DNA of 38,576 bases from contig WELB01000016.1 of the NCBI GenBank assembly GCA_009602725.1, positions 1,153,691 through 1,192,266 of the forward strand, written 5' to 3'. Positions 10,430-20,816 of this stretch are shown here, piece by piece; the first letter of the stretch is position 1; each line of letters begins with the position of its first letter. A program made the translations under genes and the position numbers. The notes under the pieces were generated by a model. It did not search any database. It was not told where the DNA came from and saw only the letters and a program-made list of their open reading frames with translations. Origin of the DNA: Spirogloea muscicola (taxonomy: Eukaryota > Streptophyta > Zygnematophyceae > Spirogloeales > Spirogloeaceae).

Positions 10430-10855
10430 TGACTGCAGTGCTACAGCAGTCAGCAGTTCCTCAATTTCGTTTTCCACTTACCGGTCTATATTTTCCCACT
10501 TCTAGACTTTTTTGCTTGTCCCACCAGTCGGCATACTTAGAATAGGAATGCCGTTGCCACCATCTTGTAAATCCTGGCGCTTGTCTCTGTAAATCCGTGT
10601 CAGTACGACAAAAAGTTGTGACAACCATTGTGTCATGGAAGAGAACGTGATGAAAGAGTTGCCCAAAGCACCGCTAACTTTCTCTGGACACATGCCACAA
10701 CAGCTATACCGACTTTGCAGACAAGAATCTCATTCTTTAAGCATTACTCTCTTAAAAGCGGTGGTAAGGGACTTTGCATGAGCACAGCACCTGTCTGAAG
10801 TACCTCTCTTGGATTGTGGTTGCGTCTTTGTTGCACTGAGTGACGAGCAGATTAC
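10430..10855 (+). pseudogene. Duplicated 3' end and downstream flank of the 7804-9008 gene
   Basis: The stretch 10430-10570 aligns by eye with 8870-9010: the 'cagtcgttcctcaat' and 'cccacctctagacttt' motifs recur in degenerate form, followed by the 'gcttgtcccaccagt' motif and the stop-codon region. Downstream, 10640-10855 matches 9121-9350 (shared 'tttgcatgagca', 'cacctgtctgaag' and the 'ttgttgcact' motif). No upstream coding exons accompany it, so it is a truncated tandem duplicate with no open frame. Confidence 0.6.
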
Positions 10856-10859
10856 GTTA

Positions 10860-11460
10860 ATTAGCTGAATCTGGAGTATGAGTAGTACACTTGTTGAAAT
10901 CGAGTATCATTGATTCATAGCTGGAATGCCAATGCAGCAGTACTAGTCTGACAGATGCCTGGAGATCGGACTGCACATCAAGCTGATAAGATTTGGAATA
11001 CAAGCGCCGCAGGAGAAGGCTTGAAAGATGCTTGAATCACCAGGCTGACAACAAGGGAAGCTGGTCTTCTTACCTCGGGCTGAGAACAGCGCATCCTAGA
11101 TTTGTGGTGCGAGATAGCGTGGAGCTGGGGCTGGAACGGCGCCGGGAGGCGACCACTGTGGAGACTACCTTAATGGCACCATCAGTAGTTGTTGACGTTG
11201 ATGTAAACATTAGACGGCTCACGGTAGCCGATTGATAGCAATCGTCAAAGGCTACCGACGGGGCATTAACGGGTGGTTGACGGGGGACCGTTGGTATGTC
11301 GGTGGTGGCCAACCGAAGAGCTGGATTGTAGGTGGTAGGACCGTAGATAGTTGTCGACAGGTCGTGGACGGGTCGTCAGCAGGAATCTGTAGGTATCAAG
11401 TATGCCACCTGGGTCGAAAGGGCCCGGGATGCCAGGAGACCCGCAGTCCGTCGCACTATA
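10860..11460. other. No gene recognised
   Basis: Only short frames without domains are present. 11260-11400 is GT/GA-rich with loose 'ggtcgt' and 'ggtggt' reiteration. I see nothing supportable. Confidence 0.4.
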
Positions 11461-11474
11461 GATAAAAGAATGCG

Positions 11475-11530
11475 GCTGCTGATATTAAGAGAGCGGCTGT
11501 TAAAGGCCAGCCAGATGCTAATGTTGTTCT
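11475..11530 (-). repeat. 'CTGGCTGGC' repeat, minus copy
   Basis: The minus strand reads 'ctggctggcctttaacagccgc', then 'atcagcagccgcattctt'. This is the same element found at 385-440, 23850-23915, 37920-37975 and 38020-38080 on the plus strand. Confidence 0.6.
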
Positions 11531-11563
11531 GACGGAGCCACAGGCTAGGTAGACAGGGCGCTC

Positions 11564-12454
11564 TTAGTACCCCTGGGTCAGCAGTAGGAAGTCAGATGAG
11601 CTGAGGGGAGATAGAGCAACCCCGCTGCGCAAGCCAGAGGCTGCTGCAAGGGCGCGACCGGCGCGGCGGTGCAACGCAGCGCCTGGGGCCGCTGGAGGGA
11701 TGTAAATGAACGCATGCGGTAGCAGGACACAAGACCCAAAGGCCCGAGCCACCGGAAAGGGCTGCACCCTCTTCCCGGCGCCGCAGGTCAGCTTGGTATG
11801 CCAGCAGCAGAAGTGACGAGGACCACCGACCGCCGCAACACCCGTGGATCCTCACGGCCAGGGGTCAAAAGGCATCACCCGCCGGATGGTCCTTGTACTT
11901 CTTCTGTTCGGCCAACTTACAGCATAGCCGGTCTCCGAAGTCATGGGGCCCTTCTTCCGGAAGATGTCGGTGAGGACGACGTCCATGAGGAGCCGCTTGC
12001 CACCTCCCAGGGGGACGCCAACCAGATCGACACGCCTCGTCCTAGGGACCCCGTTGCGGAGTTGGACGGGCATCACCCCGGTGCTCTCCAACGCCACTTG
12101 ATATCCCGCCTCCTTGACGAAGCCATACATGGCGTCACGTAGGAGATTGTGGGAGCCCGTGCGCTCACTGCCTTTGGCACACCTGAGCATGTGGTCAACC
12201 ATGAGCTATGCATCATGCTCAATTAGCCCACATTCACATTGGGTCACCATTGCCAGGCACAGGGAGGGTAAGCCAAGACGGCGGCGCACAGCATCACAAA
12301 ACAAAGCGTTTCCATCCGCAAGCCGCATGCCAAGGCAAAGCGCGGAGCCACTCAGACGCTCCCAGAGACGAAACAGATAGGAGCCGAGCCTGGCCTCGAG
12401 CATCTCCTCGGAGTAAACTCCAGAGGTGCTCCAGTGGCTGCTCGTCTGCAGCAC
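11564..12454 (-). pseudogene. Older family I-related copy keeping the CxC..H..C region, with an in-frame TAG
   Basis: On the minus strand the first part reads LEARLGSYLFRLWERLSGSA, then RRRLGLPSLCLAMVTQCECG. A TAG (12206-12208) follows, and the same frame continues DHMLRCAKGSERTGSHNLLRD, VDLVGVPLGGGKRLLMDVVL and TD. The CxCG...DH..L.C spacing is the zinc-knuckle-like arrangement that follows reverse transcriptase in non-LTR elements, and the D...LLMDVV block is the candidate nuclease core. The C-terminus (ALHRRAGRALAAASGL, ending LLLTQGY) is at 11564-11767 after a frame change. This copy is more diverged than the others and reaches furthest upstream. Confidence 0.6.
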
Positions 12455-12559
12455 GATTGAGCCTCAACATCAGGAACGTCAGCAGCAAAGCTAACAGGCT
12501 CATTTACCAAAGGCGGGTATGCGGCAAGAAAAGGGTGACGAGGAGGAGCGCCCCGTCGC

Positions 12560-12645
12560 CGGCTGGACCGTCGCTCGCCAGGGGACCCACTTCCACGAGC
12601 CTAGGATATCCGACCTGCGGCTGCTTAGCAGAGGTTACTGAGTGA
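12560..12645 (+). pseudogene. Short family I 3' terminus
   Basis: Only the last ~25 codons remain (GTHFHEP, then DLRLLSRGY and the stop), followed by the standard tail at 12646-12775. It is joined on its left to unrelated sequence near the older copy at 11564-12454. Confidence 0.55.
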
Positions 12646-12775
12646 TTCGTAGCTGCTTTGTTTCTCTATGTGCTTGTTTTTCTTAGCGCTTTCCCTGGCC
12701 CCCTTCTCGTACTCTGTTCATTCTTTTTTGGGCTGGCTTTTCCAGCCCCTATTCTCAATGGGCGAGCACTTTCTT
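12646..12775 (+). repeat. Family I tail
   Basis: A standard single-unit tail with stem arms 'gggctgg' and 'ccagccc' near 12730 follows the short terminus at 12560-12645. Confidence 0.7.
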
Positions 12776-12888
12776 AGGTCAGGGCGATGGTTGTGCAAGA
12801 GATGTGAGTCCATGTCGTGCTATATCCTGTCGACTGCCTATTTGTGTCGATCTGACTAGGACAGCTGACTGGGCTTCACACGTGGCCT

Positions 12889-13016
12889 CCTAGGCTGACT
12901 CATCCACCTTTGTGTGCGATTCACGCTAAGGATGGAGGACCACTTTTCTCCCTATGCGGCTCCTAGGCTGGGTCATACACTTATGTGTGTGATTCACGCT
13001 AACAATGGAGGACCAC
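12889..13016 (+). repeat. 73-bp tandem duplication
   Basis: 'cctaggctg', a 'tgtgtg' motif, 'gattcacgctaa' and 'atggaggaccac' appear twice with period 73 (starts 12889 and 12962). A CT-rich run (13020-13055) and 'caacaa' runs (13060-13110) follow. Confidence 0.7.
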
Positions 13017-13526
13017 CAATCTCTGTCTCTCTCTTCTTTCCTCTCTCTCTCTCTTGGCAACAACAACGACCTCGACCGCTCATCAAATGCGGACGACAAC
13101 AACAACTTCGACCGCTCGTCAACGGCGTACTACAACCACGGAGCGACTACAAGTACCAAAGCCCACGCGCGACGCCGACCGTCTGAAGACCGTTTGAAGC
13201 GCAACGAGGGAAGCCCATCTGGAGGTACCTCAACCATCCACAAGACCGTGAAGGTGGACGCAGTTGAAGCGGTGGCGGGGTGATTGTGGAACGGACGGCT
13301 GACGATGCCCATCTTACGGTGGAGTCGACCCCTGCGACAGGTGACTGCTGAAGCGGGGCCGAGCGGTAATGGACGTTACTGGCAAGCTTCGTGCATGTGA
13401 GACTGGCTGTAGATTTTGCATTGTCTGCCAGAATGTCTGATACGAGAGCAGGAGCCCTCCGATGAGGATCTCCCCAGATAAGGGAGGCCCTGGCAGATGA
13501 CGGGATTGGCCCGAACGATCTCGTGG

Positions 13527-13670
13527 CTCTGAGTGCGGCTAGGCGGCGCTGTGTGCGCGGCAGCTCTGTGTGCGGCGAGGCGGCGCTGTGTGCGCGGCGG
13601 CTCTGTGTGGTGAGGCGGCGCTGTGTGCTTGCCAGCTGTGTGCGGCCAGGTGGAGCTGAGTGCTCATCGG
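13527..13670 (+). repeat. 36-bp minisatellite in the left LTR, four units
   Basis: Each unit has the pattern 'ctctgagtgcggctaggcgg' followed by 'cgctgtgtgcgcggc'. Four units span about 144 bp. The last is the variant 'ggtggagctgagtgctcatc'. Confidence 0.8.
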
Positions 13671-13695
13671 CTCTGTAGTGTAATCAGGCAAGTCT

Positions 13696-14076
13696 TTGTG
13701 TTACTCTGAATACTTTGTGGTCATGAGTGCGTCTGCGTCTGCGCCAACATCTGCGCCAAGACGAGGACGGTCCGCCGGTCCTCCCACATCGAGACAGGAA
13801 GTGATGGCTGTAGGACATGAAGAGCAGGTACAGGTTGTTGAACATGGAAGACAAGGGCACACAGAGCAAGAAAACTATCAGGTAATGGGCCCACGCCCTG
13901 GGCTGCATAGACAGTTCCTCACAAAGTTGTACCCAGCTTGCCACAATGAGAAGGTGACATCAATTAGCGCAATGAGGTCTGGGACGCTGTCGATGAGGGT
14001 GAAGACTGCATGTCTGACTCAAGCAGGAAGTAATATCTGGACACGGAGACGTAAAATTGCACGGCAAGAGACATAG
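13696..14076 (+). pseudogene. gag-like N-terminal fragment, left copy
   Basis: An open frame with ATG at 13723 reads MSASASAPTSAPRRGRSAG, then PPTSRQEVMAVGHEEQ. It is shared with 16415-16580 at the same distance from the LTR minisatellite. After about residue 53 the two copies diverge completely. Position suggests the start of gag, but no zinc knuckle is seen. Confidence 0.4.
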
Positions 14077-14805
14077 CAATGGAAGGGAAGGCGCTGGCGA
14101 GGCTCTTTGCGAGCTTTTGAAGGGCAGCATTTGCATTTGCTGAGAGGTTACATACAGGGCTTGTTTGCTCTCTAGGTACTGTACGATGTCTGTTCAGCTC
14201 CCGTTGCTTGCGTGGAGACAGAATCTGAATCAGGTGACGGAGTGGAGCAAGATCAGGAGGCATCGATCTGGATCTGGATCATGTAGCATGGTGTGCTGTC
14301 AGATGCTCTCTATCTGTCAGCGGCTGTCCGGAGCTGTTGCAACGGTGGGAGTTATTTGCTGTGTGAACTGAGAGAGCTGTGTGAGCCATGTGAGCCATGT
14401 GAGCTGAAGAGGAATGGCCAAGGACATACAGGCCAGGTTCTCTGAAAGATTCTCAGGGCTGGAGCAGAGCGTACTTCTGTAGAGCAAGAAGAACGTTGTT
14501 GAAAAATCTCAGCATTTCAGCAAGGATGAAGTACAACTGCGGATAGGGCGAAGAGCCAAGGTTGTCTTTGAGGACGCAGCTAGCGGCATCTGAGGATCTC
14601 TGTTACTTGCACCTGGATTTAAGTTGTGAATCTCAGACTTTGGAGTGCAAGTCTGAAGTCTGAGTGAAGCTGAATGGTACATAGATACATCTAAAGCTCT
14701 GTGTTTGCTGGCATCTGAGTAGACATGTCTGGCTGTAGTGAGCATCATCTGAGATATCTGGTACCTGGCAATGTGTGGAGTTCATTATCTGGCAGCTATG
14801 CTGGA

Positions 14806-14895
14806 TCTGGCTGCAGCTAGCAGTATCTGGGCTTTCCAACATGTCTGGCTGCAGCTAGCAGCATCTGACGTTCCCAACATATCCGGCTGCGTGAG
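14806..14895 (+). repeat. 38-bp tandem repeat inside the copia remnant
   Basis: 'tctggctgcagctagcag' plus a 'ccaacat' end occurs at 14806 and 14844, with a partial third unit at 14882. The wider 14400-15100 region is rich in 'atctg' words. Confidence 0.65.
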
Positions 14896-15859
14896 CACCA
14901 GCTGAGGCATCTGAGTAATCTGGAATTGGCGGCATGTGGGGATATAATAATCTGGCCGTATGCGTTGAGCGGACAGTGTAGGAAACCATAGGAGATCTGG
15001 AGTTGGAGCCACGGTTGCAGACACATGAATAGACGCAGGAACAGCATCAGGTGCAGGCACAAGATCCCAAGCAGGGACCGACAGGTACAGATGCAATTGG
15101 GAGTTGGAGATCTGAGAGGCGCATGATTTCATGCACATTTGCAGCACATCATATTGTGGCACAGGAGGAGGTGCATCGGGGAGGCGCAGTTGCAGGCGTG
15201 TCCAGTCAGGCAGGCACCGCGCAAGTGTGACATTGACAAGATCTGGCAACCCTCTCTAGCAGGGGCAACTGTGTGACCAATAGACATCTAGCTGATATTG
15301 GTGGACCTGTACTTTCTTTGAGGATCTGAAAGAATTGAGTTGGACTTTGCAGCAGAGCAGAAGCTGTGTAGCAAGACTTGAGCAGCAAAGCACATGAGCT
15401 GAGTAGCAAAGCAGCAGAGTAGCAGGACATGCTTCTTAGGTGCTTCAAGTGCAGTGGGAGCAGAGTCTTGGAGACTGCAGTCTGCAGCCTGAAGGCTGAG
15501 CGAGGGCTTGAGCAAGATGATGTGCAAGTGGAGCAGGAACTCAAGGATGTCAAAGACAGGCAACAAGTCTCACAGGTGCCTCAGTGAGAGGCAGTGACAC
15601 ATTGTTATATATAGCTGTGGCAGTATGACCAAACAATAGCAGCAGTGGGTGTAGCTCAAATGGCGTTCACGATTTTGGGTGGGAACATTGGCAAGCTGTG
15701 AGAAGGATACTATGGTGCTTGCAGGGAGTCACTGACTTCTGGGTGATGACTTCTGGGTGACATTCAAAAGTGAGAGATGGATTCAGTAAGTTGTTGGGCT
15801 ACAGTGAAAGAAGATGGCAAGGAAGATCGAGTACCAGCAGACCGTGACAACTTCGACTG

Positions 15860-15953
15860 GCTGAGGAGACTGTTACAAGCATGTGGATATCATTAAGGAC
15901 AACAGCTGACTGGAGATTTTCTGACCAAGGGGATGCCTGAGCCCTAGTTTGAT
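15860..15953 (+). pseudogene. Copia pol C-terminal remnant
   Basis: A frame with KHVDI, a small deletion, then QQLTGDFLTKGMPEP and TAG matches the conserved end of Ty1/copia RNase H (a KHIDIRYH... then ADxxTKxL-type ending). It lies about 56 bp before the right LTR, as expected. Confidence 0.6.
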
Positions 15954-16008
15954 TATGTAGAAGTCTAGAAATCGATTAGGTTTGGCTGCTTTGCGTATTT
16001 AGTGGGAG

Positions 16009-16400
16009 TGTTGAATATGGAAATATGGTGAATCAGTGGGTTGGTAGAATCACCCATTCCGCTCCTTCTGCTAGGCCGATGAGAGTCTCCTTAGATAAAG
16101 GAGGCCCTGGCAGATGACAGGATTGGCCGGAACGATCTCGTCGCTCTGAGTGCGGCTAGGCGGCGCTGTGTGCGCGGCGGCTCTGAGTGCGGCTAGGCGG
16201 CGCTGTGTGCGCGGCGGCTCTGAGTGCGGCTAGGCGGCGTGTCTGCGCGGCGGCTCTGTGTGCGGCGAGGTGGCGCTGTGTGCGCGGTGGCTCTGTGTGG
16301 TGAGGCGGCGCTGTGTGCTTCCCAGCTCTGTGTGCGGCCAGGTGGAGCTGAGTGCTCATCGGCTCTGTAATGTAATCAGGCAAGTCTTTGTGTTACTCTA
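16009..16400 (+). mobile_element. Right LTR of the copia element
   Basis: It starts TGTTGAATATGG after a purine-rich tract. It shares 'ggaggccctggcagatgac' and the downstream minisatellite with the left copy. The end is not defined. The matching sequence runs on through a gag-like ORF start, which suggests that a second element's 5' region follows the LTR. Confidence 0.6.
16144..16362 (+). repeat. 36-bp minisatellite in the right LTR, six units
   Basis: Six units of about 36.5 bp span 219 bp. The first three are nearly identical, and the last three correspond in order to the last three of the left array. The expansion therefore lies at the 5' side. Confidence 0.8.
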
Positions 16401-16618
16401 AATACTTTGTGGTCATGAGTGCGTCTGCGTCTGCGCCCACATCTGCGCCAAGACGAGGACGGTCTGCCGGTCCTCCCACATCGAGACAGGAAGTGATGGC
16501 TGTAGGACATGGAGAGCAGGTACAGGTTGTTGAACGTGGAAGACAAGGGCACACAGAGCAAGAAAACTCTTACTTTCAAGAGAATTCCTCTCAAGTTGGT
16601 TCTCATATAAACACGTGA
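16388..16618 (+). pseudogene. gag-like N-terminal fragment, right copy
   Basis: This is the same MSASASAPTSAPRRGRSAG frame as at 13723, with few differences for about 53 residues. It then diverges and stops at 16618. Its presence downstream of the right LTR implies a tandem or nested second element that was truncated. Confidence 0.4.
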
Positions 16619-16619
16619 A

Positions 16620-18800
16620 TGCCACATGAAACAAAGGACAAGACTTGGCTGTCATAGGTAGATTTCATACAGATAAGCATATGGCATCCTATCTGTTCTC
16701 TTTTGCCTTCCTGACATGAAATTGAAGACCCCCCCTTAAGAAATACGAGCTCCTTCACTCTCCTAAGTGCTTTCCAGATGATTCTGGCAGGGAGCGAGAG
16801 AAGGGAGAAGGCAGATAGTAGCTTCCCTGGGCCCATGGCCTTCATTCGTCGTCCAGACCCTGACCTCATGCCTGGGCCTACACTTGCTCTTTGACGATTG
16901 CACCTTCCGGCGCTTTCAGACCTTGTTCGTTCTTTCTTGGGGTGGTCTTCCACAGACATTGCCTTCCATTGAAGAGCTGTTTCGGTTTTGCTATCTGTAG
17001 ACCCACAGGCACATAGATTACCTGCTTGGAGAAGTACCAGAAATTGAATCCTCATCTTTCAAAGGTTTCTCAATTGGTCAGAACACTCAGAGGAAGCCGT
17101 CATAGCTCTTTCCGAAAGTAGCCTTGAAGGAGTTGTGTATTGGACAGGTTCTTGAGCACCCAAGCATATCTGCTGTCATAAGGAGTGGTCTAACAGCTTC
17201 AGAGTACTCCAACTCCACCCCTTCTCATCGCCCATGGAACCGGAAGTATCATATATACCAATGGATCAGGTGCAGTGTAGTCCATGTGCATGTGATTGAA
17301 GAATCACTCAATGCATCTTGCAGGATGTTAATCACATTTCCTCTAGGAATATCCCGTCAGGTCAATATAAAATCCTTCAAGGCAAAGAGATTCACTTCTG
17401 CAAACGCGTGTAAGATCGTTAACTCTATTTCTGGTTTTGTAGTAGCTGCTGTTATCTGGCACGTCAGTCTGTATTGCTTGTCTTGCTCTCTTGCTGAGCG
17501 AGCAGCATCTCCCTGAGCCTCTGTGAGAGAAACATAGCGGAGGGGGTACGAAGTATTTCAGCTGACCAGGGTCCCTTTTGAGCATGATCGAATTTGACCC
17601 CCTTGGCTACTCCCGACATTGTTGGAAATATGCGAATTTCCACCAGCATCACAGCAAGATGAAAATAGTCAAGTGAAGCTCGAGCAACCGCACATGCTTT
17701 TTGTGCAATTGCTGTTCTCACTGACGTCCTTGCACCTGCTGCTACATCAACAGTACCTCACTTGTACGTGAACCCACTTCCATGACATGGCAGGGGGTTC
17801 CTTCCTCTCGAGCTCAGGCTTCTATTTTAGATGCTGTTCTGAGGCAGGAAGCTGCCAATGCCGCCAATACTCTCGCTTGCAACGTCAGACACGGCTGCTG
17901 ACTTCTCTTGCTCATGGAAGGAAGTGTAATGGCTGCCTGCGAGCATTGAGTAAGTACGCAGACAGAAGCGTGGGTAGCTGCACGATTTTCGCTAGTTGAG
18001 AAAGGGGTACTCACACGGAGTTGCATTCTCTAAGCCCTTTGCTGCAGTTGCTAAGTCCAATCCTATACGTACCTCAGTGTCAGTTGAAGATCCGGAAATT
18101 TCACAGCAACAAATGGATGTGCAACGTCTACCTCAATGGCGAGCTTGACTCATGATTCACTGCGCAAAGCCTGAGGGCCTTGTTCATCAGGAAGAGGACT
18201 CACTCATTTGTCTGCTTGTTTGCCCGATCCAACTTCCAGAAGAAGTGACAACTTTGCAATGCTTCACTGCACTGCCTTAAGTCGCTTTGACATTCGTGAC
18301 GTGTGATTCTAGTAATCAAGACAGGCATTTTCCATATTTCTCTTGTACATGCCTCATGCCTTCATCTGTCTCCGTGCTAAGGATTGGCTCTCTGTGCATA
18401 CTTGTGCTATGGTTCGCTGTGAAAAGCAAAGCAAGAGTACCTGCTGGGTGCTTGTCAACCTGGCAAGCTTCAGCAGATTGGGCTACTATTCATGAGATCT
18501 TCATGGCCTCCTTGATATGGCAACAATGACGAAGTCAAGAACACACTGAGCAAGGTGCGCTGTGTACTTCCTCCAGTTTGTTGTGTACATGCGCCCGAGT
18601 AGTGTCTGCTGAGGCTGTCATTGTCACTCTCTGGCCAGGATTATTAGCACTTCTGCGACTGTGTGCACGCTTGTGTCGACACAAGCAGGCCCTGTGCACG
18701 GCTCTTCAACGCCTTCTGTGCAGGTCGGTACCTTCTGCTCAGCCTCACTCAGCCACCAGATTACAAACACCAAAGAGGAGGCGGATGCGGGTGCTGACCA
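16620..18800. other. No supported gene; possible eroded minus-strand exons
   Basis: A degenerate family I tail unit lies at 16919-16985. On the minus strand, 17725-17590 encodes RTAIAQKACAVARASLDYFH, then LAVMLVEIR, and 18110-18060 encodes VDVAHPFVAVKFPDLQLTL followed by a GT donor-like site. Both look protein-like, but I could not chain them into a gene. Nothing else is supportable. Confidence 0.3.
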
Positions 18801-18811
18801 ACTAAGGAGAG

Positions 18812-18905
18812 AAAAAGAAAGGGCTCGCCCATTGAGGATAGGGGCTGGACAAGCCAGCCCAAAAAAGAATAAACAGAGTACGAGAGGGGGCCAGGGGAAG
18901 TGCTA
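18812..18905 (-). repeat. Family I tail, minus orientation
   Basis: 'gaaagggctcgcccattgag' and the stem arms 'ggggctgg' and 'ccagccc' (18840-18862) are present, then 'gagggggccaggggaag'. No coding part adjoins it. Confidence 0.7.
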
Positions 18906-18929
18906 AACAGAAGAGCGGCCTCGACAGCC

Positions 18930-19085
18930 AGCCAGGTGACTCCGAGGGCGGGCGGCTCAAGAGGCGCAGCGCGGCCGGCCCGGGCGCGCGTGCGGGCGTG
19001 TGATCCGGGGGAGGACGGCCGGGAGAGCCGCGCCGGCACGGCGGGGGGGCTCCGCGCCCCAGGCGAATGGGCGGCGCCGTGCCTA
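18930..19085. other. Very GC-rich island
   Basis: A run dominated by CG, GGC and GGG words is bounded by more balanced sequence. No open frame or repeat-family match was seen. Confidence 0.5.
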
Positions 19086-19099
19086 GACACGAGATGATG

Positions 19100-19860
19100 C
19101 AGATGGAAGCTCAGTACCCACGAGTAAGCAACAGCAGGCCAAAGCCGAGTAGCTCGCAGCTGGGAAAGAGGGACGTAAGGCACTGGCTGTGAGAGACCAG
19201 CCCAACGAGAGAGAAGGCGCGCGTCTCGCATGAAAGGAAAGCGTGGCCAAGACAAGCCTAAGACATAGTTCAGACAACAACCAGTGCAAAGAAATGGCGG
19301 TCTTGTCGACCGGTCCTACAAGTAGAAATGACGCGTTTAGAGGAGAAGTGGCTCTCCCAATGGGGGCAAGGGCTGTGAAATGCCAGCCCGAAAAGAGTTG
19401 CCAAAGGTTCGAAGGGGCCAACTTGACGGAGAGGCCTAAAGCGCGGAGCAGCCAAGGCGTGGGCCATGGACCGCAGAAGGGGGACTGACATCTCCAGGAG
19501 AGGGCGATGGCTGTGATTTGCCAGCCAAAAAAGAGGTCTGAACCAAGTTCGAAGGAGGCCAGAAAAGTGCTAAGCGAAGGGTCAGCCTACGGAAGAAGTG
19601 TGCGCCCATAGAGGATAGGGGCTGGGAAAGGTCAGCCCCAACATTGAATGAACGAATGGCGAAGGGGCCATGAGGAAGGGCTAAAGCTAGCAGAATGGAA
19701 TCAAGCAGCTAATAAATACTCAGTAACACTCAACTACATCCGCTTCTGGAGCTGATAGAGAAAGAAACAGCTCCTCCAATCTATGGCATCGGCTTTGAGA
19801 GGCCAGCCCAGAGGAACGTACATCATCTGAAAGGGCCGGAAGGCGCAAGAGGCAGGATAC
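19100..19860 (-). repeat. Chain of degenerate tail units, minus orientation
   Basis: Units occur near 19180-19205, 19345-19420, 19500-19570, 19600-19680 and 19765-19860. Each has a 'ccagccc'-type arm and a 'ggggcca' or 'gggccgg' spacer. A family I coding scrap (SVPLLRSMAHAL) is at 19440-19491. Confidence 0.55.
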
Positions 19861-20111
19861 TCAAGCAAGTGGGCGGGCCTCAAGAACCTAAGAGGACAGG
19901 AGTTTGTCGTGACCAGCGCACCGCCGACGCGGTGTCGCCGCCTCGCTTGGTAGCTTCCGAGCGCGGGGCCCACGCGTGAAGAGGGCGGCCCGTCCGTAGT
20001 GGTGGCGGGCATTCCCGAGACGACCACTCCTGGAGGACGTGGCGCCACAAGCGGGCAGACCCCCCAGCCGGCGGCGCACGTCGACAGAGAATCAGATCTC
20101 GAGCTGCCGCC

Positions 20112-20816
20112 ATGTCTCCAGGTGTGCGTCAGCGCGAATGTGGCGAGCGAGGGGCCGAGCTTGGGGAGCTGGCCGCTCAAGTTCTACGCTGCGCCCACGG
20201 CGGCGAGCGGACAGCGGCCCACGACCGCCTCCGCGATGCGATGCATGGTATCCTGGTGGAGGATGGCTTCTCGGTGGCAGCGGAGACCTCCGCCGTCATG
20301 CCGCTCCAGGAAAGGGCACCGACGGTCTCCACGCTCGTCGCGGAGACCTGGTGGTCAGCCGGCGGGTCGCGTCTTGACCTGGACGTGGTGACTACCGACG
20401 CGTACAACCGCTCCCACCCAGCCCAATGCGCCACCAAGGCTGGGTATGCTGTCGCCTGCGCCGCCTGGGCTAAGGAGCTCAAGTACGCCAACCATCCGCG
20501 GGAAGACGAGTTCTTCCCGTCGGCTATTGACACCCATGGAGCGCTGGGCGCTCGTTGGCTCGAGCTGCTCAACCAGCTCGCCCGCAACGCCATCGTCCGC
20601 CGCTTCCATGGAGAGCCGGTGGACTTTCCTGCAGCCGGGTCGCTGGCGCAAGTGTACCGTATGCGCCTGGCCGTCTCGCTGCAGCGGTCAATGGCTCGCG
20701 CGCTGCACCTGCGTGCCGGCAGAGCCCTCGCTGCTGCCTCTGGCTCTGGTCAGAAGACCCACTTCCAGGAGCCTAGCTTCTCTGACCTGCGGCTGCTTAG
20801 CAGGGGGTACTGAGTG
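20112..20816 (+). CDS. Family I non-LTR-like retroelement, C-terminal ORF fragment, open
   Basis: This is the longest open copy of family I (233 residues). A Cys-containing segment (LRCAHGGERTAAHDRLRDAM) comes first. It is followed by a region with an acidic/hydrophobic core (RLDLDVVTTDAY), then KELKY, EDEFFPSAIDTHGALGARW, and the C-terminal signature QVYRMRLAVSLQRSMARALH ending DLRLLSRGY. The order H..R-D, D-DVV, K-x2-KY resembles the PD-(D/E)XK-like region found downstream of reverse transcriptase in some non-LTR retroelements. This assignment is inference. No reverse transcriptase domain is present in the window, so this is a 5'-truncated copy. The usual hairpin tail follows at once. It sits in the left copy of the 20.4-23.7 kb duplication. 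Confidence 0.6.

Larger units (their letters stand above)
13459..16580 (+). mobile_element. Degenerate Ty1/copia-type LTR retrotransposon
   Basis: Sequence 13459-13875 recurs at 16076-16573. The right copy begins after a polypurine-like 'agtgggag' with TGTTGAATATGG (16009), the usual copia 3' LTR start. Just upstream, near 15870-15950, the plus strand keeps the end of the copia polyprotein: KHVDI, then QQLTGDFLTKGMPEP and a stop. The left copy lacks the first ~67 bp of the LTR. The interior, about 2 kb, has no open integrase or reverse transcriptase, so most of pol is deleted or decayed. The LTR's 3' border and primer-binding site are not clear. Confidence 0.65.

Noticed and set aside
14785-15249. 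154-codon minus-strand open frame in the copia remnant
   Set aside because: Antisense to the element and made largely of the antisense of 'atctg'-rich tandem sequence; no recognisable domain.
13527-16362. CRISPR-like array
   Set aside because: The 36-bp units are contiguous with no unique spacers and belong to an LTR minisatellite.
16600-17055. 150-codon minus-strand open frame
   Set aside because: Part of it is the antisense of a degenerate retroelement tail unit; no domain, and composition follows base content.
17590-18110. Possible minus-strand exons (RTAIAQKACAVARASL..., VDVAHPFVAVKFPDL...)
   Set aside because: Protein-like, but splice sites and phases could not be chained and no family was recognised; mentioned only as a possible eroded gene.
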